DNA of 5,170 bases from Oscillospiraceae bacterium (GCA_902782805.1 CACZON010000198.1:1-5170); one strand, 5' to 3'; shown: positions 1 to 5,170, numbered from the stretch's first letter. Numbers and translations: made by a program. Notes: generated from the letters alone by a model not told the origin.

Positions 1-786
1 GACTTCGTCAAGACGAAGCTGCGCTCGACCAAGACGATGATGCTCTCCTTCGACGAATGGGGCTCCAACGGCGAACCGCTGCGTGAACTGCACTACGGCC
101 GCAACGGCAACGTCCTCGTCGACGAGCACTATCGAATCAATCCTGATCAGAAGCATCCGACCGTCGATCCCGACGCCTATAAAGGCTTCGGCATGAGACG
201 TCCCGGAGGCCCCGGAGAGATGGTTTCCGCGCTCGCTTCCGCTTCCGTGATGCTCACGCTGATGCGCCACGCCGACCGCATCAAGATCGGCTGCATGACC
301 GGCGGCATCTGGTCGCTCGCGCGAGCGGACCGCGACCGCGTCTGGAAACCGATCGCCTATTATCCCTACGAGGAGCTGATCCTCAACGCAAAGGGAACCT
401 CGCTTCTGCCGGAGATCGAGAGCGACACCTACGACGTTCCCGGCTACGCGACCTGCGACGCCCACGCCTACGATACGCACACCGGCATCAAGTTTATCGA
501 ATCCGCCGCGGCGCTCAACAAAGAGACCGGAGACCTCAACGTCTACGTGATCAACCGCGACTGGGAGGATGATTCCGAGTTGACGCTCGACGCCGAAGCC
601 TTCAAGGGCTACAAGTTCGTGGAACACGTTGAGATGTATTCGGACGATCCCGAAATCTCAGACACCTTCGAGAATCCCGACGCCCTGCTTCCGCAGGTCA
701 ACACGGAAACGAAGGTCGAAGGCGGCCTTGTTTCGGCGACGCTCCATAAGCTTTCCTGGAATATCTTCCGCTTTAGGAAAGCGTAA
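1..786 (+). CDS. GH51 alpha-L-arabinofuranosidase, C-terminal part (5' end outside window)
   Basis: The last 261 residues of a glycoside hydrolase family 51 enzyme, which releases terminal L-arabinofuranose from arabinoxylan or arabinan-derived oligosaccharides with retention of configuration. The reading frame is open from base 1. Fragment residues 15-20 (LSFDEW) match the GH51 nucleophile motif at the end of the TIM barrel, making Glu19 (bases 55-57) the likely nucleophile; the acid/base Glu lies upstream, outside the window. Residues 89-98 (RHADRIKIGC) match the family's conserved 'HADRVKIA' helix/strand. The stretch containing VYVINRDW (about 181-188) and the closing ~70 residues fit the C-terminal beta-sandwich. 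After DEW the sequence reads GSNG rather than the common NVWY, so it is a divergent member. No signal peptide can be judged. The gene ends 16 bases before a terminator stem and converges on the minus-strand operon. The family is fairly sure; substrate preference is not. Confidence 0.87.
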   Translation, partial: DFVKTKLRSTKTMMLSFDEWGSNGEPLRELHYGRNGNVLVDEHYRINPDQKHPTVDPDAYKGFGMRRPGGPGEMVSALASASVMLTLMRHADRIKIGCMTGGIWSLARADRDRVWKPIAYYPYEELILNAKGTSLLPEIESDTYDVPGYATCDAHAYDTHTGIKFIESAAALNKETGDLNVYVINRDWEDDSELTLDAEAFKGYKFVEHVEMYSDDPEISDTFENPDALLPQVNTETKVEGGLVSATLHKLSWNIFRFRKA

Positions 787-802
787 GGAAAAAAGCACAT
801 TC

Positions 803-834
803 AAAAAGCCGGAGTATGAAAACTCCGGCTTTTT
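803..834. terminator. Bidirectional intrinsic terminator
   Basis: A 13-bp perfect stem (803-815 pairing with 822-834) encloses a 6-base loop. The GC-rich core AGCCGGAGT/ACTCCGGCT is flanked by an A-run on the left and a T-run on the right (830-835), so both strands give a hairpin followed by a U-tract. It lies 16 bases after the arabinofuranosidase stop and 20 bases beyond the stop of the convergent minus-strand kinase. It most likely ends both transcription units. Confidence 0.92.
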
Positions 835-854
835 TCTATCCTTTTTCAGTTTTA

Positions 855-1781
855 TCAGTATTCGAAGCAGCTCCCGCCGACGAATTCGCGGATCACGGAA
901 TCCTTCGGAACGAAGGGCGTTCTGAGCGCGGGAACGTGATTGACAACGTTCATCAGCTCGGTCAGATCGTGTTGCTCCATGAATTCCGGCGTCAGCTCTT
1001 CGTAGAATACGGGCAGCTCTTTTAAGTACTTCGAAAGGATGCAGAGCTCGTAATCGAGGAAGGTATCGATATGGATCGAGGCGTTGACCTTGTTCGGCGT
1101 GATGTGGTTGCGTTCGCCGCGGTTGACAACCTCGGCGCGTTCCACCGTCTCCTTGAGAGAATACCCGCGCGAATTGTAATCGCGCAGGAGCCTGCGCGCA
1201 ACGCGTACCTGCTCCGGGCGGACCACGCGGTCGTCCTTCGTCAGGATCCGCGTTCTCGGCGCAACGTAGACGCCCGTCGCCTGCGAGCGGATCCGATCGA
1301 AAATCAGCGGATTGAGCATATGGATCCCTTCAATGAGGATGATCGCGTCGCGGTTCATCTGCATCGGGCGGTAGCCGGCGCGGCTGCTCGTTTTGAAATC
1401 GAAATACGGCACCTGAGTCTCCCGGCCTTCCGCGAGGCTTTCGATGCAGTCGAAGAGCGTTTCGCGGTCGACGCAGTAGGGCGATTCCCAATCGTCCGCC
1501 TCGGGAGGCATCTTATCGTTGCCGAAAAAGAAATTGTCCATACTCAAAAGGCAGACCTCGGCGCCGAGATTTTCGAGATAGAGCTTCAGGCGCATCGCGG
1601 TCGTCGTCTTTCCGCTTCCGGAAGGTCCGGACAGCGCAACGAACGGGCGGCGTCTTTTGTCGTTGAGGATTTTTGCCGCGGCGGAGCTGATCTTGTCGTG
1701 ATAGTTTTCTTCGCAATGCAGTACGAACTGCGTTTCGTCGCGCATATTGTGGTTGATGTTTTCGATATCGATGACTCTCAT
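855..1781 (-). CDS. Uridine-kinase-family nucleoside kinase (P-loop), TGS-less form
   Basis: A 308-residue cytosolic P-loop kinase of the uridine kinase/phosphoribulokinase family, probably phosphorylating a nucleoside such as uridine or cytidine with ATP or GTP. The Walker A motif GPSGSGKT is at 52-59. SMDNFF (80-85) matches the family SxDxFY region with Asp82. DWESPYCVD (97-105) and VPYFDFKTSSR (124-134) are typical substrate-site segments. ILIEGIH (148-154) is the Walker B-like strand. A lid-like basic segment RRLLRDYNSRG (196-206) is followed by ERNHITP (223-229). The ending SVIREFVGGS is characteristic of the Firmicutes nucleoside kinases that usually carry an N-terminal TGS/ThrRS-like half and are around 550 residues; here only ~45 residues precede the kinase domain. 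The ATG overlaps the upstream stop as ATGA and has a perfect AGGAGG (1789-1794) seven bases upstream, inside the preceding gene. It is the last gene of the operon. Family is confident; substrate is inferred. Confidence 0.86.
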   Translation of the reverse strand: MRVIDIENINHNMRDETQFVLHCEENYHDKISSAAAKILNDKRRRPFVALSGPSGSGKTTTAMRLKLYLENLGAEVCLLSMDNFFFGNDKMPPEADDWESPYCVDRETLFDCIESLAEGRETQVPYFDFKTSSRAGYRPMQMNRDAIILIEGIHMLNPLIFDRIRSQATGVYVAPRTRILTKDDRVVRPEQVRVARRLLRDYNSRGYSLKETVERAEVVNRGERNHITPNKVNASIHIDTFLDYELCILSKYLKELPVFYEELTPEFMEQHDLTELMNVVNHVPALRTPFVPKDSVIREFVGGSCFEY

Positions 1782-2257
1782 GCTTTATCCTCCTCTTCTT
1801 TCGCATCGATCGGATGCGTTTTCAGATAACGGTCGAACATAGCCGCTGCGTTTGAGAGAATCGAAGCGCAGGGGCGTTTTTGATAATATTCCTTGCTGCG
1901 CGCTTCAGCCCGGGGCGTCTGGGCGGCGTGCGGCAGACCCAGCAGCTCATAGCATAAATAGGAACCGTTTTCCTCCCGGAACTGCGCTGCGAGCTCCTGA
2001 ACGCGGCGGTAATGGGCTGATTTTTGCTCCGGATCGTTCGAGTTTTCCGGCGTATAGAGCATCCCGAGCGCAAGGCAGACGCCGGAAAACGCACCGCAGA
2101 TCTCCCGCAGGCGGCTGACCCCTGCACCGAACGAAGCGGAAAGTCGCAGCAGCGTTTCGCGGTCGAACGGCAAAAGGTCCTCGAACGCCGCAAGAACCGA
2201 CTGCGCGCAATTATAGCCCTCGTAAAAGAGCGCTTCCGCTTTTTCGCTGTGATTCAT
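1778..2257 (-). CDS. C_GCAxxG_C_C family redox-active protein
   Basis: A 159-residue soluble protein of the C_GCAxxG_C_C family, named for its spaced cysteines. All the hallmark residues are visible: Cys17 in GYNCAQSV, then FGAGVSR (43-49), CGAFSG at 54-59, Cys102 in SYLCYELL, and Cys130 in KRPC near the C-terminus. An extra Cys61 follows the core motif. The length fits the family (about 120-170 residues). Members are thought to be redox-active or metal-binding through these cysteines, but no reaction is firmly assigned, so the molecular role is unknown. No signal peptide or membrane segment is seen, so it is probably cytosolic. It overlaps ybaK upstream and the kinase downstream, each by 4 bp (ATGA). 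A GAGG-type Shine-Dalgarno lies just before its ATG, within the end of ybaK. The family call is firm. Confidence 0.88.
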   Translation of the reverse strand: MNHSEKAEALFYEGYNCAQSVLAAFEDLLPFDRETLLRLSASFGAGVSRLREICGAFSGVCLALGMLYTPENSNDPEQKSAHYRRVQELAAQFREENGSYLCYELLGLPHAAQTPRAEARSKEYYQKRPCASILSNAAAMFDRYLKTHPIDAKEEEDKA

Positions 2258-2748
2258 CGTTCCTCATTCCCCTCTTTCGCGAGATCGGCAAACTTTCCGC
2301 GAACGACCGCGCAGAGATCGTCGGGCGCGATTTCGATCTGCGAGCCGATCCTCCCCGCGCTGACGATCATCGTCGAAAGTGCTTCGGCGCTCTGATCGAT
2401 CGCGGTCGCGTACTGTTTTTTCATCCCGATGGGCGAGCAGCCGCCCCGGATATAGCCCGTCGCGGCGTTGATCTCGGCGACGTGGATCATCGCAACGGAT
2501 TTTTCGCCCGCCGCGCGCGCCGCTTTTTTGAGATCGAGTTCCTTTTCCACCGGAATCACGAATACGCGGTAATTTTTCGAAGCGCCGAGGGTCACCAGCG
2601 TCTTGAAAACCTTCTCCGGCGGCTGACCCATCCGTGCAGCGGCGGTGATCCCGTCGACCGCGTCGCCGGAATGTTCGTACTCATGGGGCGTATACGCGAT
2701 CTTTTTCCGGTCCAGAATCCGCATCACGTTGGTTTTGAATTCCGCCAA
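2254..2748 (-). CDS. ybaK: YbaK/EbsC-type Cys-tRNA(Pro) deacylase
   Basis: A 164-residue stand-alone trans-editing enzyme. By family knowledge, YbaK hydrolyses Cys-tRNA(Pro) formed when prolyl-tRNA synthetase mischarges cysteine. Visible motifs: KTNVMRILD at the N-terminus (5-13), HEYEHSGDAVDG (22-33), KVFKTLV (46-52) with the presumed essential lysine at 49, TGYIRGGCSPIGMKKQ (97-112), the family signature, and VSAGRIGSQIEIAPDDL (129-145). Residues are numbered from a TTG start at 2748-2746. I prefer this start because AGAGGTGA (2761-2754) sits 5 bases upstream and because family members begin close to the KTNAMRILD motif. An in-frame GTG at 2757-2755 gives 167 residues but lies within that Shine-Dalgarno. 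It is the first gene of a three-gene operon; its stop overlaps the next ATG (ATGA). A related specificity, such as Ala- or Ser-tRNA editing, cannot be excluded. Confidence 0.9.
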   Translation of the reverse strand: MAEFKTNVMRILDRKKIAYTPHEYEHSGDAVDGITAAARMGQPPEKVFKTLVTLGASKNYRVFVIPVEKELDLKKAARAAGEKSVAMIHVAEINAATGYIRGGCSPIGMKKQYATAIDQSAEALSTMIVSAGRIGSQIEIAPDDLCAVVRGKFADLAKEGNEER

Positions 2749-2753
2749 GACAC

Positions 2754-2761
2754 TCACCTCT
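2754..2761 (-). promoter_or_regulatory. ybaK: Ribosome binding site deciding the ybaK start
   Basis: Read on the minus strand, AGAGGTGA at 2761-2754 is an excellent match to the anti-Shine-Dalgarno sequence and lies 5 bases before the TTG at 2748-2746. The alternative GTG at 2757-2755 is embedded in it and has no separate Shine-Dalgarno. With the predicted transcription start near 2762, the leader would be only about 14 nt. Confidence 0.65.
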
Positions 2762-2768
2762 TTCTTTT

Positions 2769-2797
2769 ATTATAAAGAATTGCGGAAAATAAAGCAA
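2769..2797 (-). promoter_or_regulatory. Promoter of the ybaK-redox protein-kinase operon
   Basis: On the minus strand a perfect -10 TATAAT (2774-2769) follows a -35 TTGCTT (2797-2792) with a 17-base spacer. Transcription would start near 2762, directly before the ybaK ribosome binding site. The -35 overlaps one arm of an ATTGC/GCAAT inverted repeat (2779-2798), which could be an operator. Confidence 0.72.
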
Positions 2798-2798
2798 T
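2779..2798. repeat. Inverted repeat ATTGC-N10-GCAAT in the operon promoter
   Basis: Perfect 5-bp arms (2779-2783 and 2794-2798) are separated by 10 bases, one helical turn of spacing plus arms. It covers the -35 and spacer of the minus-strand promoter. Its position suits a repressor or activator site, but arms this short can arise by chance. Confidence 0.35.
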
Positions 2799-2823
2799 AC
2801 GGAAAAGAGATTCCCGCTTTCAC

Positions 2824-2852
2824 TTGACATTTTTCTCCGGTTATTGTAGGAT
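2824..2852 (+). promoter_or_regulatory. Promoter of the LysR-galactokinase unit
   Basis: A perfect -35 TTGACA (2824-2829) is followed after 17 bases by TAGGAT (2847-2852), a 4/6 match to the -10 consensus. The predicted start is near 2859, leaving a leader of about 60 nt before the LysR ATG. The good -35 with a weak -10 suits an adjustable promoter. An 8-bp inverted repeat starts inside the -10 and spans the start site. Confidence 0.65.
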
Positions 2853-2874
2853 AAAATTGATAAAGGAATTTTAT
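2851..2874. repeat. Perfect 8-8-8 inverted repeat over the LysR transcription start
   Basis: ATAAAATT (2851-2858) and AATTTTAT (2867-2874) are exact reverse complements around an 8-base spacer. The left arm overlaps the -10 and the spacer contains the predicted start. Because the left arm lies upstream of the predicted start, this is more likely a DNA operator than an RNA hairpin. Autoregulation by the LysR protein is the simplest guess. Confidence 0.5.
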
Positions 2875-2898
2875 ATGAATTTTCAAATTGTTGAATAA
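2875..2898 (+). CDS. Possible 7-codon leader peptide (upstream ORF)
   Basis: ATG to TAA encoding MNFQIVE. A plausible ribosome binding site AAGGAA (2863-2868) lies 6 bases upstream, and the ORF sits wholly inside the predicted LysR leader. Its stop is 19 bases before the LysR ATG and 10 bases before the LysR Shine-Dalgarno (2909-2914). It has no obvious run of a regulatory amino acid, so it is not a classical attenuator peptide. It could tune initiation on the LysR gene, or be a chance ORF in AT-rich DNA. Confidence 0.3.
   Translation: MNFQIVE
2882..2895. repeat. Inverted repeat TTCAA-N4-TTGAA with a LysR-type T-N11-A pattern
   Basis: Perfect 5-bp arms (2882-2886 and 2891-2895) surround ATTG. 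Counting T2882 to A2894, or T2883 to A2895, gives T-N11-A, the general LysR-family binding pattern. It lies downstream of the predicted transcription start and inside the possible leader ORF, where binding would block elongation or initiation of the regulator gene. The motif is loose, so support is moderate. Confidence 0.4.
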
Positions 2899-2917
2899 TA
2901 TTGATTGCAGGTGACTT

Positions 2918-3814
2918 ATGGAGATACGCAATATTATAACGTTTTTACGCGTTGCAGAGCTTCTGAGCTTTACAAAAGCGGCGGAAGAGCTCGGCTATTC
3001 CCAATCGGCGATCACGGTTCAGATCAAGCAGCTCGAGGATGAGCTCGAGGTTCCGCTTTTCGAGCGGATCGGCCGCCAGGTCGCGCTCACGGAAGCCGGC
3101 AAGGGCTTCATCGACCACGCCAACGAGATCTACAAAGCGGTCGAAAATGCCAAAACCTTCCATATCAATACAATTTCCCCAAAGGGCAACCTGCGCATCG
3201 GGACGATCGAATCGATCGCAACAACGATTCTCCCCGATATTCTGATCGCGCTGCACCGCGCGATGCCCCGAATCCATACCGTCGTGAAGATCGCTTCGAC
3301 GGAAGAGCTCTTTACGATGCTCAACCACAACGACGTCGATCTGCTGCTTTTCGTCGATCAGAAGATCTATTCGGAAAACTACATCACCGCGATGGAGCTC
3401 GAAGAGGAAGTTCTGCTCGTCGCCGGGAAAAAATACGCCCTCGAGGAAAAAGAGCGCTATACCGCCCGTGAGATTTCGAAGGAGCAGTTCATCTTTACCG
3501 AGAGCGGCATCAGCTACAACCGCGAATTCGAGAATTTCTTCGCCTCGAAGAACTGCTATCTCGAGCCGTTCCTCGAGATCGGCAATACCGATATCATCAT
3601 CGAGCTTCTCAAAGACGGCTGCGGGATCTCGCTGCTGCCGAAGTATACGATCAAATCCCAGCTCAAAAAGGGTTCCCTGCGCGCGCTGAATATCGAGGAT
3701 ATGGATCTGCGCATCAAGATGCAGCTGATCTATAACCGCAACAAATGGATCACCCCGCAGATGGAAAGATTCATCTCGCTGACGAAAGAAATGATCGAAG
3801 GGGATTATTTATGA
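2918..3814 (+). CDS. LysR-family transcriptional regulator
   Basis: A 298-residue LysR-type regulator of normal length. Residues 1-60 form the winged helix-turn-helix: FLRVAELLSFTKAAEELGYS (9-28), then QSAITVQIKQLEDEL (29-43) and PLFERIGRQVALTEAG (46-61), all highly typical. A linker helix follows to about residue 88, then a two-lobed periplasmic-binding-like effector domain from NLRIGTIES to about 295. The effector cannot be read from the sequence. The ATG has AGGTGA (2909-2914) closely upstream. The gene is divergent from the ybaK operon, the classical LysR arrangement, but its stop also overlaps the galactokinase start (ATGA), so regulator and kinase are co-translated. Possible targets are the divergent operon, its own operon, or a distant sugar locus. 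Confidence 0.93.
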   Translation: MEIRNIITFLRVAELLSFTKAAEELGYSQSAITVQIKQLEDELEVPLFERIGRQVALTEAGKGFIDHANEIYKAVENAKTFHINTISPKGNLRIGTIESIATTILPDILIALHRAMPRIHTVVKIASTEELFTMLNHNDVDLLLFVDQKIYSENYITAMELEEEVLLVAGKKYALEEKERYTAREISKEQFIFTESGISYNREFENFFASKNCYLEPFLEIGNTDIIIELLKDGCGISLLPKYTIKSQLKKGSLRALNIEDMDLRIKMQLIYNRNKWITPQMERFISLTKEMIEGDYL

Positions 3815-5043
3815 TCGCATGTTTTAACGCTCTGTACGGCGGCGCGGAATTTCAGGAAAAGCGCTACAGCCGCCTTGCGCACGAATTTGAAAACCGCTTC
3901 GGAAAACAGGAGATCACTTATTTTTCCGCGCCCGGAAGAAGCGAAATCGGCGGCAATCATACCGATCATAACCGCGGAAAAGTCCTCGCCGCTGCGATCG
4001 ACCTCGATATCATCGCGGCCGCCGCAAAAAACGGTACGAATACGATCCGCCTCAAATCGCTCGAATACAGCAAGATCGATCTTGTCAATCTCGACGAGCC
4101 CGGCCAGAAAGAGGTTGAATTCGGCCGTTCCGCCTCGCTGATCCGCGGGATCTGCGAACGCTGCCGTCAGCTCGGCTACCGGGTCGGCGGGTTCGACGCG
4201 TTCACGATGTCGCGCGTGCTCAAGGGCTCCGGCCTTTCGAGTTCTGCAGCGTTTGAAGTCCTCGTCGGTACGATCATCAGCCACCTCTTCAACGAAGACC
4301 GCATCTCCCCGATCGAGATCGCGAAGATCGCCCAGTACGCGGAAAACGTCTTCTACGGCAAGCCCTGCGGCCTGATGGATCAGACCGCCTGCTCGCTCGG
4401 CAGCTTCCTCGAAATCGATTTCGAGCACCCGGAGAATCCCGCGGTTGAAAAGCTGGAGCTCGACCTTCATGCGCTGGGTTATTCGCTCTGTATCGTCGAC
4501 GTCGGCGCTTCCCACGCCGGAAAAAGCAACGAATACGCCTTTATCCCCGAGGAAATGCAGAAAATCGCGAAATCGCTCGGCAAAGAGACGCTGCGCGAGA
4601 TCGACGAAGCTGCGTTTTACGACCGGCTCGCGAGCCTGCGCGAAACCTGCGGCGACCGCTCCGTTCTGCGCGCGATCCATTTCTTTGAAGAAAACAAACG
4701 CGTTGACCTTGAGGCGCAGGCGCTGCGCACGTGCGATCTGAACCGTTTCTTCGAGCTGGTAAACGCCTCGGGCGACTCTTCCTTTATGTATCTTCAGAAT
4801 ATCTATTCCCCCTCGGAAACGCAGTTCCAGGGCCTCTCCGTCGCGCTCGCGCTCTCCCGCCGCTGGCTCGGCGGCCGCGGCGCCTGCCGCGTACACGGCG
4901 GAGGCTTCGGCGGAACGATGCAGGCCTTCGTTCCGAACGATTTCGTTTCAAAGTATCAGGAAAGGATCGAAGCCGTCTTCGGAAAAAACACCTGTCACGT
5001 TTTGAAGATCCGTCCCTTCGGCAGCGTTCTCGTGGAACGCTGA
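3811..5043 (+). CDS. galK: Galactokinase-family GHMP sugar kinase
   Basis: A 410-residue cytosolic GHMP kinase, predicted to make galactose 1-phosphate (Leloir pathway) or phosphorylate a related sugar at C1. The N-terminal sugar-binding signature is SAPGRSEIGGNHTDHNRG (39-56). The ATP-binding GHMP motif LKGSGLSSSAA is at 137-147. CGLMDQ (186-191) holds the presumed catalytic base Asp190. VHGGGFGGTMQAFV (361-374) is the C-terminal GHMP motif. The sugar motif reads GNHTDH instead of the usual GEHTDY: the Glu that contacts the sugar in characterised galactokinases is Asn49. Length is near the normal ~390-430. I chose the ATG at 3811, which overlaps the LysR stop as ATGA and has AAGGGG (3798-3803) 7 bases upstream; a longer in-frame start at 3745 lies deep in LysR. 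No clear terminator follows. GalNAc kinase or another sugar-1-kinase activity remains possible. Confidence 0.85.
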   Translation: MIACFNALYGGAEFQEKRYSRLAHEFENRFGKQEITYFSAPGRSEIGGNHTDHNRGKVLAAAIDLDIIAAAAKNGTNTIRLKSLEYSKIDLVNLDEPGQKEVEFGRSASLIRGICERCRQLGYRVGGFDAFTMSRVLKGSGLSSSAAFEVLVGTIISHLFNEDRISPIEIAKIAQYAENVFYGKPCGLMDQTACSLGSFLEIDFEHPENPAVEKLELDLHALGYSLCIVDVGASHAGKSNEYAFIPEEMQKIAKSLGKETLREIDEAAFYDRLASLRETCGDRSVLRAIHFFEENKRVDLEAQALRTCDLNRFFELVNASGDSSFMYLQNIYSPSETQFQGLSVALALSRRWLGGRGACRVHGGGFGGTMQAFVPNDFVSKYQERIEAVFGKNTCHVLKIRPFGSVLVER

Positions 5044-5070
5044 AACGTCCAAAAAAGGCGAAAAATCCTC

Positions 5071-5099
5071 TTGACGGGAAAGAGATTATTTGCTATAAT
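5071..5099 (+). promoter_or_regulatory. Strong extended -10 promoter of the tRNA gene
   Basis: TTGACG (5071-5076), a 17-base spacer, then a perfect TATAAT (5094-5099) preceded by TGC, giving an extended -10. The start is predicted near 5106, so the 5' leader of the pre-tRNA would be about 8 nt. It is the closest to consensus of the promoters in the window, as expected for stable RNA. Confidence 0.85.
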
Positions 5100-5113
5100 A
5101 ACAAAGCTGGTTT

Positions 5114-5170
5114 GCTGGTGTAGCTCAGTCGGTAGAGCAGCGCATTCGTAATGCGCAGGTCGGGGGTTCA
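5114..5170 (+). tRNA. tRNA-Thr (anticodon CGU), 3' end outside window
   Basis: The 5' 57 bases of a tRNA. The acceptor 5' strand is GCTGGTG (5114-5120), then T8 and A9. The D-arm is GCTC (5123-5126) and GAGC (5135-5138) around AGTCGGTA. The anticodon stem is GCGCA/TGCGC (5140-5144, 5152-5156) with loop TTCGTAA, placing anticodon CGT at 5147-5149, which reads ACG (Thr). The variable loop is AGGTC, followed by the T-stem strand GGGGG and TTCA of the T-loop at the window end. The acceptor 3' strand is missing, so pairing cannot be completed, but the sequence closely resembles bacterial tRNA-Thr. More tRNAs may follow. Confidence 0.93.

Noticed and set aside
1071..1829. 252-codon open frame on the + strand opposite the nucleoside kinase
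   Set aside because: The minus strand carries a complete kinase with Walker A, lid and C-terminal signature; the + frame spans a gene junction and shows no recognisable domain.
2852..2857. TAAAAT as an alternative -10 for the LysR promoter
   Set aside because: A closer match to consensus than TAGGAT, but 22 bases from TTGACA, which is too far for a normal sigma-A promoter.
3745..3810. Longer N-terminus for the galactokinase from an in-frame ATG at 3745
   Set aside because: It would overlap LysR by 70 bases, lacks a good ribosome binding site and adds non-homologous residues; the ATG at 3811 has AAGGGG and an ATGA overlap.
3805..4896. Long (363-codon) open frame antisense to the galactokinase
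   Set aside because: It mirrors the GC-rich codon pattern of the sense gene, resembles no protein family I know, and the sense strand has all GHMP motifs. A codon-bias shadow.
5030..5056. Weak pairing GGAACG/CGTCC around the galactokinase stop as a terminator
   Set aside because: The stem is short and imperfect, and is followed by an A-run rather than a T-run.
1..5170. CRISPR array, insertion sequence or phage/defence genes
   Set aside because: No periodic repeats, transposase or integrase motifs, or terminal inverted repeats with target duplications were seen; every long coding stretch belongs to a recognisable housekeeping or metabolic family.

Overview
The window looks like a chromosomal segment from a Bacillota (Clostridia-type) gut or rumen bacterium. 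The reasons are strong AGGAGG/AGGTGA-type Shine-Dalgarno sites, sigma-A-like promoters, a C_GCAxxG_C_C redox-family protein, a Firmicutes-style SxIREFxGGS nucleoside kinase, and a galactokinase carrying the GGNHTDH variant that I associate from memory with Clostridia. Coding DNA is GC-rich with many C/G-ending codons; the one sizeable intergenic region (2758-2917) is clearly AT-rich. Placement below class level is not possible from the sequence alone.

Layout. (1) 1-786, + strand: the 3' part of a GH51 alpha-L-arabinofuranosidase, its 5' end lying outside the window. (2) 803-834: a bidirectional intrinsic terminator between convergent transcription units. (3) 855-2757, - strand: a tight three-gene operon, transcribed in the order YbaK-type aminoacyl-tRNA deacylase, C_GCAxxG_C_C redox protein, uridine-kinase-family nucleoside kinase; both junctions are 4-bp ATGA overlaps. 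(4) 2758-2917: a divergent control region with a promoter on each strand, three inverted repeats and a possible 7-codon upstream ORF. (5) 2918-5043, + strand: a LysR-type regulator overlapping by ATGA a galactokinase-family GHMP kinase. (6) 5071-5170, + strand: a near-consensus extended -10 promoter driving a tRNA-Thr(CGU) cut by the window end.

Functionally the window mixes carbohydrate use (arabinofuranosidase, sugar kinase) with translation quality control and nucleotide salvage. The LysR gene is divergent to the ybaK operon and translationally coupled to the sugar kinase, so either side, or both, could be its target. I see no mobile element, CRISPR array or defence system. The most interesting parts are the compact control region at 2758-2917, the kinase with an altered sugar-binding motif, and the ybaK/redox/kinase operon.
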